NCBI GenBank assembly: GCA_039881145.1
Contig: JAYKKI010000087.1
Coordinates: 8,176,001 to 8,240,000, forward strand
From: Druceiella hillmani
Taxonomy: Eukaryota; Arthropoda; Insecta; Lepidoptera; Hepialidae
Direction: 5' to 3'
Length of the DNA stretch: 64,000 bases
A program made the translations under genes and the position numbers. Of the stretch, positions 9,704 to 23,729 are shown one piece after another. Under the pieces are notes generated by a model. That model saw only the letters and a list, made by a program, of their open reading frames with translations, searched no databases and was not told the origin of the DNA. Positions within the stretch are counted from its first letter, which is position 1. The number at the start of each line of letters is the position of its first letter.

Positions 9704-12700
9704 CGAAATTTGATGTAATGAGATTAGAGTCAGAAAGTAACTCAAAGCTAAGAGATATAATTTTCTAAAATAAAGGACAAAGATGAGTACATGGATTGCA
9801 TCAGCCCTGTATTTCCATTCAGATAAAATATGACCTGCACTCAGATATGATCGTACGTACTAATATTTATAATATAATGAGGACTTAAATTTTGGTGGTA
9901 TTCATTGATGTTTCTTAATAAGTATTCTGATTTAGGTTTCCAAATTCAATAACTGTCTGAAAAACTCTAGTTTCTGATAAATAATAATATTGATATTGTC
10001 ATTGCCTATTATTTACATAACGGAAATTTTTGTTTTTGTAATACTTCATAATTTTTTGAGAAATTTTGAGAATATCTTGAAAAAATTAAATATCGTTCAA
10101 CATATTTAATTTTTTCATTCACGTTATTAAACCCTACTTTATTTAAACTGCATTCATCAACGGCGTCGTTTCTTAACAACTATGTTATAATATTCTTATC
10201 GTTATTAGAGAGCCAGTTTCACAAATAACGCTAAACAGCAGTACAACTGTTATAAATGTGTTAAAGTTGTTATAATTTTGGATTCTATTTTTATACTAAC
10301 ATAAGTGATTCTAACTTTGTAAGCAGAGTTTTAACAATTTATTTTAGAAATGGACGTAGGTAATTAAATGTTATTAAATGTCAAGGCAAATTATTTATTT
10401 TTCAAATTATTTATAATTAATTATTTATTTAAATTTATTTTGTTTAGCGAATCGTCCATCTGAATAATTTTAATTAGGGTTTCTTCCATGGAATATTTAT
10501 TTTATTTAATTTTTTTATTTAAAATATTTCATTAGTTTTCTGACTTTAAAATACATTTAGGTATTTAAAAAAGGACAAACTAGAAATTTATATTTATAAT
10601 ACAATAAATTATGAACAACCATTGGACACTGGATGATTTTCAAAAAGCTTTTACCACATATGCGGTGAAGAGTTCCTTTTAGAGGAAGTCATGAACTTAG
10701 TCGATATCTTTAGAGGATATTTAATAAATTTAAAACGATAAAAGGATATTAACATTTTAACCATTCTTTTTTGCATTCAATTATAGAACGTACGGTTACC
10801 ACCAAAGGGGCATGCACCGCGAATGCCTCGCCACATGTAGGTACCCCTTGCCGTATGGACTCGGGTGTCATTGTAAACATTTGCGGCGTAAGCTCGCGGT
10901 GAGACGACAAACGTTTTCAGTCAGTACAAACCAAGCACTTTTTGAGGACCGATTCTTTTTTTGTTTTGTTGCTAAAAGATTGGTGATAAAACATTTCTAA
11001 ATTAGATTTCTAAAGATGAGAAAACGTACAGCGCAACCATATTTGGTATGTGATATATCATCAGGTCGTGAGACATTGTGATGCATGCCTCACGGTGTCT
11101 GTGCATGCTTCTAGAAGTACTGATTATGACGGTAATGCCTGAAACCACTTACTCAAATATCTTTGAAATATCTATTTATGTTTATATGACTAACAAGTAA
11201 TGGAAATAATTCACTTCACATAAATTTCAAAGTAAAATCATTTCCACGTTTACAATTATAGTCAACGGGAAAAGTTTTTTTTAACACAACTCCGTTTCAT
11301 ATTTTTGCTAAAGTTCTCAATAAAGTGCGCTATCATAAAGCTAGTTGCGAGGCGAGGCTTGATCGTTCTTAAAGAAATTCCTGAAAAACTCCAATTATTT
11401 TATTAAAAACTTCAATTTTTTTTCTAAATAAAAACGTTGATTGTTTCAATAATATATTATTTATGACGACAAAAAAATTAATTAGATTAAATATAACAAA
11501 CATTTCATCCGCTCTATTAAAACAAAATTTTGCACAGAAATGATATAGCTAATAAAACAAATACACAAATTACATTTATTTATGCAGTTTATTTAAATTT
11601 TATTTACAAGCTTATTGTACAGTAGTGGACCTACTCGATCTCGCTTCCTGTTCCAAATAGGCCTGTTTCTTGGCACAATCGCTTTGGTTACTTCGTGGCA
11701 GTGGCTAGGGAGGATCTGATGCTGTTATTCGATTCGCGGCGTTTCTTACGCTGAGCAAGTTGAAGATAGGGCAATGGTGGGAGAATACATAAGACCTGCA
11801 GATAGTGTGCATGCCACGAACAAACGTCCAATTAAAACGAGTAAGGAGTTGCGGCAGAGTTCAAATTTGACTGTACCATATCGGATCGATAAATGCTCTA
11901 CTGAGTTAGCACTAAATAAATGCAGTGCACGATGGTTAATTTAGTTCCGATCGCATCATACTGCGTACAAATACAGGGTCCTCTACGCCGGTGATATATG
12001 CACTATCGAGTAATGGCTTCTTTCTTCTACAGTAACAAAATAACGCATTCAGGTAGTATAGTCGCAAAGATATAAGAGATCTTTCTACAACAAATTTCGT
12101 TACATGTGGTTTTTGCACCTGATAGAACTGAAAGACATTTCACTTCAAAAAAATGATGATGAACACAGTTTCTTACCCAGATTAAATTATCTCTTACCGT
12201 AGTTTTTTGACATATCCACAGAAATTATATTACGTGTATTTTTGTTGTATTTTATAGACAAGTAAAAATAAAAAATATGATTTCACACATATTAGCAAAA
12301 ATCATAAGCTGAAACTTTACTTAAAGCCTGCTCACACGATACTTGTTTCGCTAATAGATTACTTATAAGGTATTAGGTACCTCTGGGTTATAAACGAGCT
12401 GCAGCATAAGTAGTTGTAATGGCCGCTTCATAATATATACTCTACAATATGCGTTCAGCTGAACTGAATGCGTAAATGGTTGTGAATGTCTCAATTATGT
12501 AATTCTTTTAATACCGGTTATTAAACTCAAGTGTAAATAATAAATCATTCATTAATTTCATTATGTATAAATGGTAATAAATTGATTTGTTACAAAAGTT
12601 AATTATGCCTTTCTTTTATTGAAAATTCAAAATAAGTTTTTGATTACATTTTTAAAATATATAACAAAAATTCACTATAAATTAACACTTTCATAATAAC

Positions 12701-13726
12701 ATGTACAAGGTAGGAAAATCAGTACCAATATAAAACAATAAAATTACAAATAAAATTTCTTTTTGTTTATATATACTGTCGTTCTATAATCAAGCCGGTC
12801 GACAATAGGCAGTTTAGTAAACACATGCTCATGTCACACAATGCAACTTTCTCATTGGTTAATGTTCAAATGTAGCAGAGAAAGGAGCACGAAAATAGAA
12901 ACTGTTTATAACAATATTCCAGTGCGCGTTCTCGTAATTCGGTTTATAGTGATGTCATTTTCATTTTTATAGCCAGCTAGGTTACCATCACGACGCCCTA
13001 GAAGCAATCCAGTAGCAAAAAATGTGTCGTGTGATACAGAATTTACACAAGCCAGTTTAGCCTTACAAAGCCGCCTAGTGTAAATGCAACCTAGCAGGTT
13101 GCGATATGCGGTGTTCGCAAACAAAATCTTGGCAATTCTGCTTAGTGTGTAAATAAGTAACATTGTTAATAATGTAATAACATTGTTCCAGTACACATAG
13201 CCTCTATTTAAAAGTACTTAAAAAGGTAATATTTTAAATACTACACCTAATGTCAGTTACCACTGATATGACAATTTTTAATCTCGTACCATTGTGAGTG
13301 ATGAGTGGTTTTCCACTTTTTTTCACGTATTGATACTGTGATAATTTAAATAGTTATTTATTTCATTATTACAATATATTATTGTATGATAAGAACAAAT
13401 ATTAATGTATTACGTATTATATAAAATAAATATTCATATATTTTTTAAAAAATAAAGAAAATATGATTAAGACCATAATGTGAAGTAATTTTTACTGATC
13501 GGAAAGGGTCAACAATTTATAAGACCAATAACAAAGAAATGGGAACATAATATATTTAAATCTTTTTTTAGTTTTAAGTTAATATATTTGGGCTAAAAAT
13601 AAATACCTGTATCTATCAAAGATGTCTTCCGCTGTATCGCAACGAAAAACTCTTCAAGTAAAATTTTTAAAATACAATAAATAATAAATTATCATTAGGG
13701 GGAATTTTACAGAAATGCACCTACTG
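9704..13726. other. Spacer with GC-richer patches, no gene identified
   Basis: Two patches stand out from the AT-rich background: about 10795-10930 (CpG-containing) and about 11630-12000, where a plus-strand frame is open over roughly 75 codons (it includes PADSVHATNKRPIKTSKELR). They may be remains of transposons or retroelements, but I recognise no motif. A third patch with a 96-codon minus frame (13196-12906) is likewise unrecognised. Confidence 0.4.
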
Positions 13727-13942
13727 TCTGCGTGTGTGCGTGTGACCTTGTGCACGTGAGCGTGTGTGCGCGTGTGTGCGTTAGTACTAGTGTGTATGTG
13801 TGTTTGTGTGTGTGTGTGTGTTTCTGTATGTGTATGTGTGTGTGCGTGCGTATGTGCGTGCGTGTGTATGTGTGGGTCTCCGCGTCTGTGTGTCAGTGCT
13901 GTGTTTGTGTATCTGCTGTGTCTGTGTCTGTGTGTCTGATAA
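13727..13942. repeat. TG-rich (GT)n-like microsatellite
   Basis: About 215 bp of imperfect TG/CG/TA dinucleotides on the plus strand (TGTGTGCGTGTG types), interrupted by short CTGT variants. The cysteine/valine-rich open frame across it is a by-product of the repeat. Such alternating purine-pyrimidine runs can adopt Z-DNA. Confidence 0.9.
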
Positions 13943-14259
13943 CGTTCTTATATTTAGTAAATTTAAACATTAGAACGTATTTTAAAATAGTCAAATGTAA
14001 CTAACGACGATCTCATGTGTATGCAATAGAAAGTAATGTTTTAAAAGTTCCGTTAGGAGAATTGGAAATATTTTTTTTTTTTAATTATTTTTTTCTTTAT
14101 AACTCATTTTATTTATTGGATTGTATACATTTATATTTTTAAAAAAGAATCCTGCAATTTGTTGCCTCTAAATTCTCAATTTTAAATAATTTTCGTTACT
14201 ATTAAGAATAAAATATTAAAGAAAATCGAAATATGCCGTAAAAATGTTCAAGCTGTTGT

Positions 14260-14440
14260 CTGAGAATAAATTTATGGTGATTTATGATCAAGTGAAAAAA
14301 AACGTTAGAATTGAGAAAAATAAATATTCTGAGAAAAAATTTATAGTGATTTATGATCAAGTCAATAAAACTGAGAATAAATTTATAGTGATTTATGATC
14401 AAGTCAATAAAAAGCGTTAGAATTGAGAAAAATAAATATT
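14260..14440. repeat. Short tandem repeat, three units with a truncated middle
   Basis: Units start at 14260, 14329 and 14371, each with CTGAGAAWAAATTTATRGTG followed by ATTTATGATCAAGT. The first and third are about 69 bp and share an AGCGTTAGAATTGAGAAAAA tail (one base different); the middle one is 42 bp and lacks that tail. This pattern fits replication slippage within a 69-bp unit. Confidence 0.85.
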
Positions 14441-17400
14441 TAAATTTTTTTTCATATTAAACTGCACTAATTTTTTAATAAACAATTTTGCACAAATTTA
14501 ATCCAATCTTACCTTAAACGTAATAAGGTCTTAATACATTACACAACTATTTGATATTTTAATGCAATTCCTGAGTTTAATTTTTTTTTATTTTAGAAAG
14601 GGTAGATTTCAAAATTGATTTCATGAAACATTTTTCGTATGTCTGTATGATGGTGTGCATATCTGTACATTTTTTAAATTGCAATTTCAAAAATGTCAAT
14701 CTATCAAAACAAAATTTCAGGAAGAGTTATATTCGTTATTTTAGGAATTTAAATACATATTTTTAGGCAGTAAAATTCCAATCCTAATATCGAATAAAAC
14801 ATGAGTGATTATGTAGATATTAACGGTCCTTTTCTACAAGTTTTTCCAAATACTGAAATTAAAAAACAGTTGGTTATTACTTTTAAGGGTAAGAATTACT
14901 TTATAAGGCATGAAACTTTTTGAGATAATTTTAACGTTGTAATCCTGAGGTTCTCTCCAATTACTTCCTTTGTACTTCACAATGTTTGATTGGACTCTAG
15001 AACTGTACTTTTGAAGACAAAACGAGATATGGCGTGAAATGATCATGATACATACATAGTATGCCATATATATTATTTTGTGGGTGCACAGGTGGTCGTT
15101 ATAATCACGAAAGCAGTTTTTTCGGTTTTTCAAAACATAGTGCATAACTTCAATGAATATTGATGTCAATACTCTAATTGCTTAAAAATCGTTTTTAAAA
15201 GCCACGATTTTAGTTTTTAAAAACTATTATTGCAATTATAAGCAATTGTAAACAAGAAGATGACGTACACATAGCAATCGCCTGTATGAAATAATGTGAA
15301 ACAACATCTGAATAAATTGAGAAAGAATTCAATACCATCCGTGGGTAATAAAGATATCAATCTAATCTATAATCTTAAATAGTGCTGGTTAATGTATTTA
15401 ATTAATATTTTCTAGGAATAAAGATTTTGTTACAATAAGTAAATAGAGCCGTGGAAATCTACGGTGCATGTTAAAATGGACGATAAGATCAACTTCATAT
15501 ATTCATTTCTAGCTAACAATTTTCATATTATTTCATTGGTATTAAGGTTCCAGCTCTCCTAAAAGTGATCCACAGGTTTTTGTGAGCTGGTGAATGAGTT
15601 ACAAAATTGATGATTTTGATGAAGTACTAATGATATAAACTTAAATTTTAATTTATAATACCCTATTTTTAGTCATTCATCCCTTTATTTAGGATTCGTT
15701 AAAATGCAAAGCATTTAGGCTAAAAAGTGCAGTGTCCGTTAGTGCAGCTCAAAACTTGGCGATGCATTATTTTACACCAGAGCATAATTTGTTTTTAGGT
15801 GACGCTTTTAAATGATATTTGGTTAATTTTATAAGAATGTATCGATGATGATATGTGATAGCATATACAGTTAACTGTGGGCAGATAATTTTTAGTTTTG
15901 TTCTCTTTGAAAGAGATGATTATAAAGAAATGGAGTAGTAACATACACATGTTTAAAAAAAATTCATCCCTTGTGTTTGTCCAGTATTTAATATTTATTG
16001 GAGAGAATTTTATAAAATTACTGAAATGAATATATCCATAATCAGCTACATGAATTATTTTGTGCGTACACAGCTGGCCATCACCATCACCAAAATAATT
16101 TCTTACATCCATTTTTTATTAAAAATTATAATAAACATATATTAAGGTATTATCAAAAAGTTCTTCAAAAGTCAAAATATCAAAAAAAAATTAAATAACG
16201 GTGGGATGATTTTCATGAAATCTTGACTACCTTGAAAGTTCACCTTATTTATATTACTCCTCGTGAATCTCACTAGAGAAAACAAACGGTCCATTTATTT
16301 GCACTACAGATAAACTTGAATTAGAATGTTTTATAAAATATAAAAAATAGTAATCAATTACCTTTTCTCACACAGGATATTTAAATGGATACAGAATACA
16401 CTTCATTTTTGTACAATAATGCATGTAAAACGATAGCTTCTTAAATAAATCCTATGTAGATGGAACCCTAGATAAATTATAAAACAGTATGGTAACACTA
16501 ACTTAAATAATGTATAATAAATAAATGTTTAGATAGATCAGGAGCGATAAACTAATAAATGTGATGTTACAATCTAATTATTTCCAATCACATTTTTGAA
16601 ATATATGAACATAATTAGAGCAGAGTTTCAATAAAGATTACTTTTTAAGAATGCCTGGAAAATTTAAGACAACACTGCCTAACGTAATACAATATTGCCA
16701 TTTACACCAACTCGGTTTTGAACGACTAACCATAGACAGTCAGAGTAGCAGTATTCTAAACAATTCTACTGTAAAACGTCGAGTGAAAGTATTTCGTATG
16801 ATTTCACTTTATTAAAAAGAAATTAGTGTTTTTATAGTTGTTTTGTTATATTAAACCAATACAACTATGTATTTGGTGATAAATAAAGTTTTGTCATATT
16901 AAATCAATATAAGGGATGATGCTCTTGAAACTAATTTTCAATTTATGTATTCACGAATTCATTAGAGGCGTGCAAAGTCAGAAAGTTTTTATTTACATTT
17001 ATGAAAATATATTTTTAGGATCTTGTTAGTGATTTTTATCTAGTGCTATTTTTGTTATTTACTTGTGGAAAAAAATCATACCAATAAACATTTAGTAACT
17101 TTTGCTTTTATATACTTTACTCAAAGTATTAAGTATATTTGTATACTTAATACTTTATTCGAAAATTTTTTTGAGTCAACACATTTTATGAAAAAAAATC
17201 TTTACCATGTCTATCTTTCTGTATGTACGCGATTTTCTTAGTGTCTTCAGGTTTTTTTTATTAAAAGATAAATAGTTTTAAAAAGAAACGTGAATAAAGA
17301 GTTATATAATTTATGAATATTTTTGGAAAATCTTCCGACCTGCGACGATAAAGTTCGACGAAACCAGAAAAGGTATCATCGGAGTGATGTCTTTACGTAT

Positions 17401-18445
17401 GCTGATTAAATATTTAGAGATTCTTGGGAACAATATATATAATAAATTCCAGGATAAAATAAGTTCTTTTGTTTTATATGTTCCTAGTTTGCAATATACT
17501 ATATTGTTTTTTCCTACTAGTGCAAATTTAATTTCTTTCTCTTATTTTATTTAAATTTTGGTTTATTTGGCTTCACTTTATATATGTCTTTTATGTAATT
17601 TGATGTAGTGTGTAACTAAAATATTTTTGTGAAAAAAACAAATGTTATAATAAAGCACTATTTTTTAGTTTGCTTGAAAATAGTGCAAAATATGCATTGT
17701 TTATAAAAATAGTTTGGTATACAATCATTACAGTTTTATTACTGTTTTACCTCCATAAATTTTAGAGAATAACACCGGTAAAAGTGCGGCTGTTTGCGGG
17801 GATAAGAAGAATAATTATTATTTTATAAGCTATGTTACATACCATCATTCGCGTGTGAGTAAAATTATACTATTTAACAAATTAAAGAAACGCGCTAGAA
17901 AATATACGGTCACCTAATAATTCCATTATGCTATAAAACCTATTTGAACCCATCTTCCATATCCATTTACGGTGAGAAATTAAAAAAAATTGAGGGAAGT
18001 CAGTTTCCTGTTAGCAATTTATGTTTGAGACAAAATTTTACAGTCTACGCATACAAAATGATTATCATTTCATTTAAACAATAATTGAAAAATTTTTTTT
18101 AGGTATTAAAATTTTTAATTTATCTGAGTTATTTTCCAATTACCAATAATTTGGACAGTACCTCAAATAAAGTGGAAATAATCCGTATTAAGTAAAAATA
18201 ATAAAATGATGAAAAAAATAAATAAACAATTTCTCAAAGAAATGAGGGCATCTCATATATCGGTATGAGAATGGTCACATAACGGTATGAAAATATAAAG
18301 TAAATCATTTAAAAACTACCATTCTTTCGCGTATTCTAAACCTAAAATATACAAATTTTTAACATTTTTAGGTTTTAAACGTTAAACACATACTAATGTG
18401 GTAAAATGAATATATTGTTTAAATTTTCTGACTATGTATATAATA
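14441..18445. other. AT-rich spacer with one weak dispersed duplication
   Basis: Segments at about 15062-15120 and 16036-16100 are similar: both minus-strand translations contain (L)CTHKII followed by A-Y/DY, after a D-rich stretch. They lie inside short open frames (15169-14834 and 16112-15795) and probably belong to one old dispersed element that I cannot name. 17123-17156 is a perfect 15-bp inverted repeat with a 4-nt loop (AAAGTATTAAGTATA, TTTG, complement). Confidence 0.4.
17123..17156. repeat. Perfect hairpin, 15-bp arms, 4-nt loop
   Basis: AAAGTATTAAGTATA (17123-17137), TTTG, then the exact reverse complement (17142-17156). AT-rich, so a chance origin is more likely than for the 9661 hairpin, but the arms are perfect and not simple repeats. 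Confidence 0.75.
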
Positions 18446-18456
18446 CATATACATAT

Positions 18457-18501
<45 letters not shown>
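18446..18501. repeat. (TA)n microsatellite
   Basis: Alternating TA with a few ACATATA interruptions at the left end and a pure run at the right. Confidence 0.95.
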
Positions 18502-18504
<3 letters not shown>

Positions 18505-19837
18505 GTGTTATTTTAAATTACATATTAATTTATTACACTCCGAGCACGCGAATCGCATGTCCACAGAGAAGTCTAGCATGGGGAATATCATCATGATAGT
18601 GATATTATGATAAATTTAGTGTCAATAATTGTTTAAAGAATTGAAAGTTCGTGCGTAAAATAGTTTCTAAAGATGGAACAAAAAATTATTTTTTCGAATT
18701 TAGTTTTGGAATAGTTGTATAAAGTTAATTGTATTTTCATATATCATATATCTCAGCAATCAAGCCTTGATAATATGGAAATTTATTAACACTATTGTAT
18801 CAGGGTTCATAGGAAAATTGGTGATGCCCTACCACCAGTTCCTAATGGCATTACCGGAGATTGTGGCGTTTACAGCTATTTGGCCTTCTCTCTAACTTAG
18901 CTCCAGCAAATGCTGGTAGTCTGATTCTTTAATATATCGGGAAAACAACTAGAAAATCATAAATTACAAATTTCTTCTAGTTTACTTATAGTGGGATTCG
19001 AGATATTAAATGAAAAAAACTTTTAATTTCGTATATTATATCAATACATTTTTAGAAGGTTTAGGAACTTAAAATTTAGTACATGTATAATGCTTAGGAT
19101 ATCAATTAAGGAATAACCGAAACCTCAAAATTACCGGCTAGAAAGAAAGATTGTACTGTCTGCATAATTTTACGTATTATCGAATCGATATTAGGAACTA
19201 TGAAGATAAATGTAGAGATGTCATAATATCTACAAAATTAATAATTTATTTTCAAGAGTGTTTTGAGGCATGGAAAATTAATTTATACGATTAAGTTATT
19301 TTAATTTTTTTTAAAGATATTGCCATTAATTTTCTTGGTATTAATTATATATTTGAACAGTGTAAATATTTCAAATTTTAATATTATTAGATAAATTATA
19401 TACAAAACAAATGCAGGCTTTTATTAAATTACTGATACCTTAACATTTAAAAATCTATTTTGGTCCGCAAAAGAATATTTAGCTTTGATATTTGAGGCCT
19501 ATAAGTAATTTATTTTCGTTCCATATTGATATTCGTCGATGTAAAAATTGCACAACCATTTAAAGTAAAATAATCTAATGATGAATACTTCGGAAATTTT
19601 CAGCTCCTAGTAAAAGGATAAAAGTGAAATGTTGCATGTTCCTTTCTTTGTTTATCTTTATTCCACATTTAAAAGAATCCAAATAATTTGAATGAAATTT
19701 TGTTCATAGACAATAAATAATTATAGATTAATAGATACAATATCATTTACGAGAGCAGAACAAATTTAATAGACTTCCATCGCATTAAATTTATTCAGAA
19801 TGCTATTTTAAATTTACTCTCTTTCATTTTTATGGTT
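18502..19837. other. AT-rich spacer, no gene seen
   Basis: A more balanced patch at about 18790-18930 (GGTGATGCCCTACCACCAGTTC and following) stands out and could be the relic of a short interspersed element, but no tRNA-like boxes could be confirmed. Confidence 0.4.
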
Positions 19838-20345
19838 CTGTAAAAGGAAAAAAGGACCCTTAGAGGATCACTATTTTGTCCGTCTGTCTGTCCGTCAAGA
19901 CCCATTTTCTCAAAGATGCTTGGAAGTATCAAAGTAAATTAGTTTAAATTAATATCAAATACTTATTTCTATGGTTCCTTGGAGCTGTAAATAACTAAGC
20001 GCCTAAATCAACGCAATTAAAATAATTCTAAAACACGTCCATTTATGCTGCATTTTTTGACATTCGTAAATAAATCAAAACCTATAAGGTACTTCTCGTT
20101 GACTTAGAATCATAAAATTTGGCAAGGAACAAGATCTCTAGATAAAGATAAAGAAACAAATTCGATGTACTTATGTCACATAAAGAAATATTTTTTATAT
20201 AGGCGCGTGTGAAAGACATGTTAAGCAATATTTTCGTTCCGGCCATTTATGCCGCATATTTTGACGCTTGCAAATAAATCAAAACCTATAGGCTCTTCCT
20301 GTTGATCTAGAATATTGAAATTTGGTGAGAAGCAAGGTCTTACAG
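19838..20345. repeat. Dispersed insect-type repeat with internal duplication
   Basis: It starts with a GGTTCTGTAAAAGG...GGACCCTTAGAGGATCAC segment followed by GTCCGTCTGTCTGTCCGTC, a signature of a widely dispersed arthropod repeat. Two internal copies follow: 20046-20135 and 20242-20335, both with the core GCAAATAAATCAAAACCTAT or its CGTAAATAAATCAAAACCTAT variant and then GAAATTTGG-like sequence. They are about 195 bp apart. The minus-strand frame 20460-20221 is produced by this repeat and is not a gene. Confidence 0.65.
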
Positions 20346-23300
20346 CACAAGTAGAGAAAAAATCAGTAAGGTATAAGAATATTTTGATATTCATGTTTTC
20401 GTGTACTAATATTAGCATATTGGTCCCAGTATATTGATTTGAGAATGTTTGGCGATCCACATAGAAGAAGAACTAAATGTGACAGTAAACTTGCCTATTT
20501 TTCACTTTGCTCAACTCAAACCATAATTAAGGACAAAATGCCGCCATGTGGAGATAATTCTGTTCGACATAGATAAAAAGAATTTCCAATACAATTTAAT
20601 TAAATAAGTTAAATCTATTTTTAGCTCTGTATCATAATCATAATAAAGTAGTCATAATAAAGGACAATTATGAAGAATTTTATCGCTGAATATGTAAAGT
20701 TATGTTATTAATACATTTTTATAAATACACATTTCTAATAGACCGTTTTTTTCAATCGAAACTGTTGAAAATTTCTGGGTATTTATTAATTTACTGAATA
20801 AGTAAAATACAATTAGAAAAATGGTTTTCTTTGTTTATCCTATATGTTTAGTTCACTATACATTAGTAAATCATTCACTACATATTTCCAAACATTTTTT
20901 GTTACTTGCAAATAAATTTTGCAACAAAAGAAAAGTATTCACCGGTTTTATAAGTACTTTCCTTATTTCGATTTCATGTTTTACCGTCCCCTTATTCTTT
21001 GAAAGAAAAAAAATATTACCTTACGTTTAAAAGAATGTATTTTACAGCACTCATTTTCTAGTCTCCTAATTAAGTATTTCTCACAAATATAGTCATAATT
21101 AAGCACAAATTCTATTATGGAATAATCTGCATGCACTAAATGAACTTTTAACTGTATAGTATGATTTTATTCCCTTAATTGTATATGTATACATGTAGAT
21201 TGAAAGTAGATGATAACATGATATCATACATTTAATTTAATAATACCAAAAATTCCACTTTTTGTGAATATAAAACTGAAGATTTAACTCCCATTCTCTA
21301 GGTTGTTTGTAATAGTTATACGCTAAATATAAATATAGATACGCCAGCGCAGGATGTTATAAGCCAGCACAGGTGTAAACGTAATAAAATTATTTGTCAA
21401 CTTATTTGAAGCATTCGACAATAAAAGGTTGCTTGGTTGCAGGGTTGCTTGCTTTCTCCTAATTTATGTCTGCAATTCTCTGATATGTCACTAGGAAAAT
21501 AATTATATTTGCAGAATAATATGTCACTTGCTTAATTATGGATATAACTAAAATTTTTCGACGGACGCAATGAATGGACGGCCAATTCTCAATAATGGTC
21601 CGCGCACCGAATGACATTCACACGAATTATTCCGAAAAAAACTTTTGTGAAATAATAATAGTTACTTCTCTAACGGAAGTTGAGGTAAATCAAAGTTGTC
21701 CTGGTAATTAATTAACTGGCTTGATACATTTTCAGAACTAAACCGACTGTTCTTTAGGCGTCCTTGGCTACATTCACAGACATTTGCTACAAAATGTATA
21801 TAAAGCGTAAGTACTATTTTTGAAAAGAGTCAGCTGAAGGCGAAGAGATCTCTCTGCTTATTAATAATGTAATGCAGTACGCCACCCTTATACAATTAAC
21901 CACCGCTATCATCAATAACACACAAAACTACCCATCTATTTATAATGCCTATCATAAAGTGTTTTTCCATCTAGAGTAAACCAGAGCGAAGTGCTCAACC
22001 TCGCCATCAGTCATGATAACATTTATTTCCCATATTTATGGTCACATCGTTTGATCTAAGAAAATATCATCAAAAGGACTTCGCATCATAATTTCTCAAT
22101 TATTTAATCCTTATAATTGTGCATGGATATTACTGGAAAATGATTATTAGAGAGTGATGGAAAATTATGTTACTTTTATTTTAAGGGAAAAAAATAATAT
22201 AGAGCAGTTATCAAGTCCGTAAAAGGTATACCGAAATGGAATAAAAAGAAAGATTTTTTATGCCTTTTTGAATACATTCCACCTTCTCACTACTCTTTTC
22301 TCAATAAATAACCTGTCTAATGCAATAAGCAACTCTTTGACAGTTGGTACATAATAATGCTAAATCTAAAGCTGCCCTAGCCTTGCCTAGTAAGATATAT
22401 AAATAGGTTTTTTTAAATAAATTTTTTTAAATTTGTTTAGATTTCATTTATTCCAATAAACCCATCGTTGATTCTTTCATATTGGCCTATCATTCATTAA
22501 TTTATAAATATATATTTCAAAGGCTTATTGGCATAGTAACCCAAATGAAAAAAGACCAATAACCAAAATAAATATGATATGTGTCAATAAGGTTTTCGTA
22601 TTTTTCATCTGTTTTTGTGCAAATTAAAATTTGTATGTTTTACAAATTTATTTTGTTGTTTGCACATAAAAATTACCCAATAACTACTTTAGATAAACCA
22701 TAAAATTGAGTGACTCAAATGCAAGTAGCGTTTAGTCACCCTAGCTCTGGTAGCCTTATTTATTCCTGTTAATGACTTAATTTATTGTATCGATTGCTAA
22801 TATCAATTACTATAAGGTAGATATTTGATCATTGTCATATATAATTCTGCACCTCTTAATTTAGTTCATATTTTTCTGTCAAATAAAATTCTCTTGAGTC
22901 TTGCCACTTTTGAGACTTTGAATCATACTTTGAGACATTTAATCATTTTTATACTCTAAACATAATAAACCCTGATTTTTCATGAGACTATGTTATTTAA
23001 TTTTTTTTATATTTTATTTTGAAAATGAGTTGGTTTTTATCATATTTCATTGTATTTTTTTTTTAATTTGGTTTTTTGTATGTTAATTGTTTAACGCCAT
23101 ATATAATTAAATATAAGTCATTTATCAAATTAATTTATCAACGCGGATAAATGAATTTATATTTGTCAGTAAAAGTATTATAAAACCCAAGGCGCAATAT
23201 TTATGCAATAAAATTTATGGACCATCAACACAAATGGAGATTACACAAAAATTCAATACAGTGGAAAAAGAATAATGGTAAAAAATACTTATTCCTTGCC

Positions 23301-23640
23301 TTAACTTTATTAGTTGGAAGAGTATATAGTTTATTTTTAAACCCACAGTTTTAGGTTCAATTTCTGTTTTAGATTACGAGCGGAAACTCTTGATACTTTC
23401 TACATAAAAACACAATATCACTCTCTATGAATATTACTTTATTTCACTTACTATTTATAATACACTAGTATTGGGAAAACGTAAATTTGTTTCCTAGGTC
23501 ATAGTGGCAATATTCAATCAGGCCATTTATATAATTCTGGGTTAGGAATTATTTTGACATATCTACTTCAACATTTATCGCGGCGCCGTGTAATGCACCG
23601 AATGCAATGGTAGTCTAAACTGCCAAGCAATAATTAATCC
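20346..23640. other. AT-rich spacer, no gene seen
   Basis: No motif-bearing frame. Slightly GC-richer segments at about 21340-21380, 21540-21620 and 21830-22010 were checked in all frames without recognising anything. The 69-codon frame at 20821-21030 has no recognisable family. Confidence 0.5.

Positions 23641-23725
<85 letters not shown>
23641..23725. repeat. (TA)n microsatellite
   Basis: About 85 bp of TA dinucleotides with single phase changes. A minus-strand frame of alternating Ile-Tyr here is an artefact. Confidence 0.95.

Positions 23726-23729
<4 letters not shown>

Noticed and set aside
13732..14004. Cys/Val-rich plus-strand frame
   Set aside because: Encoded by the TG-rich microsatellite; no start context or homology.
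20221..20460. 79-codon minus frame as a gene
   Set aside because: Lies inside a dispersed repeat whose translations are often mistaken for proteins.
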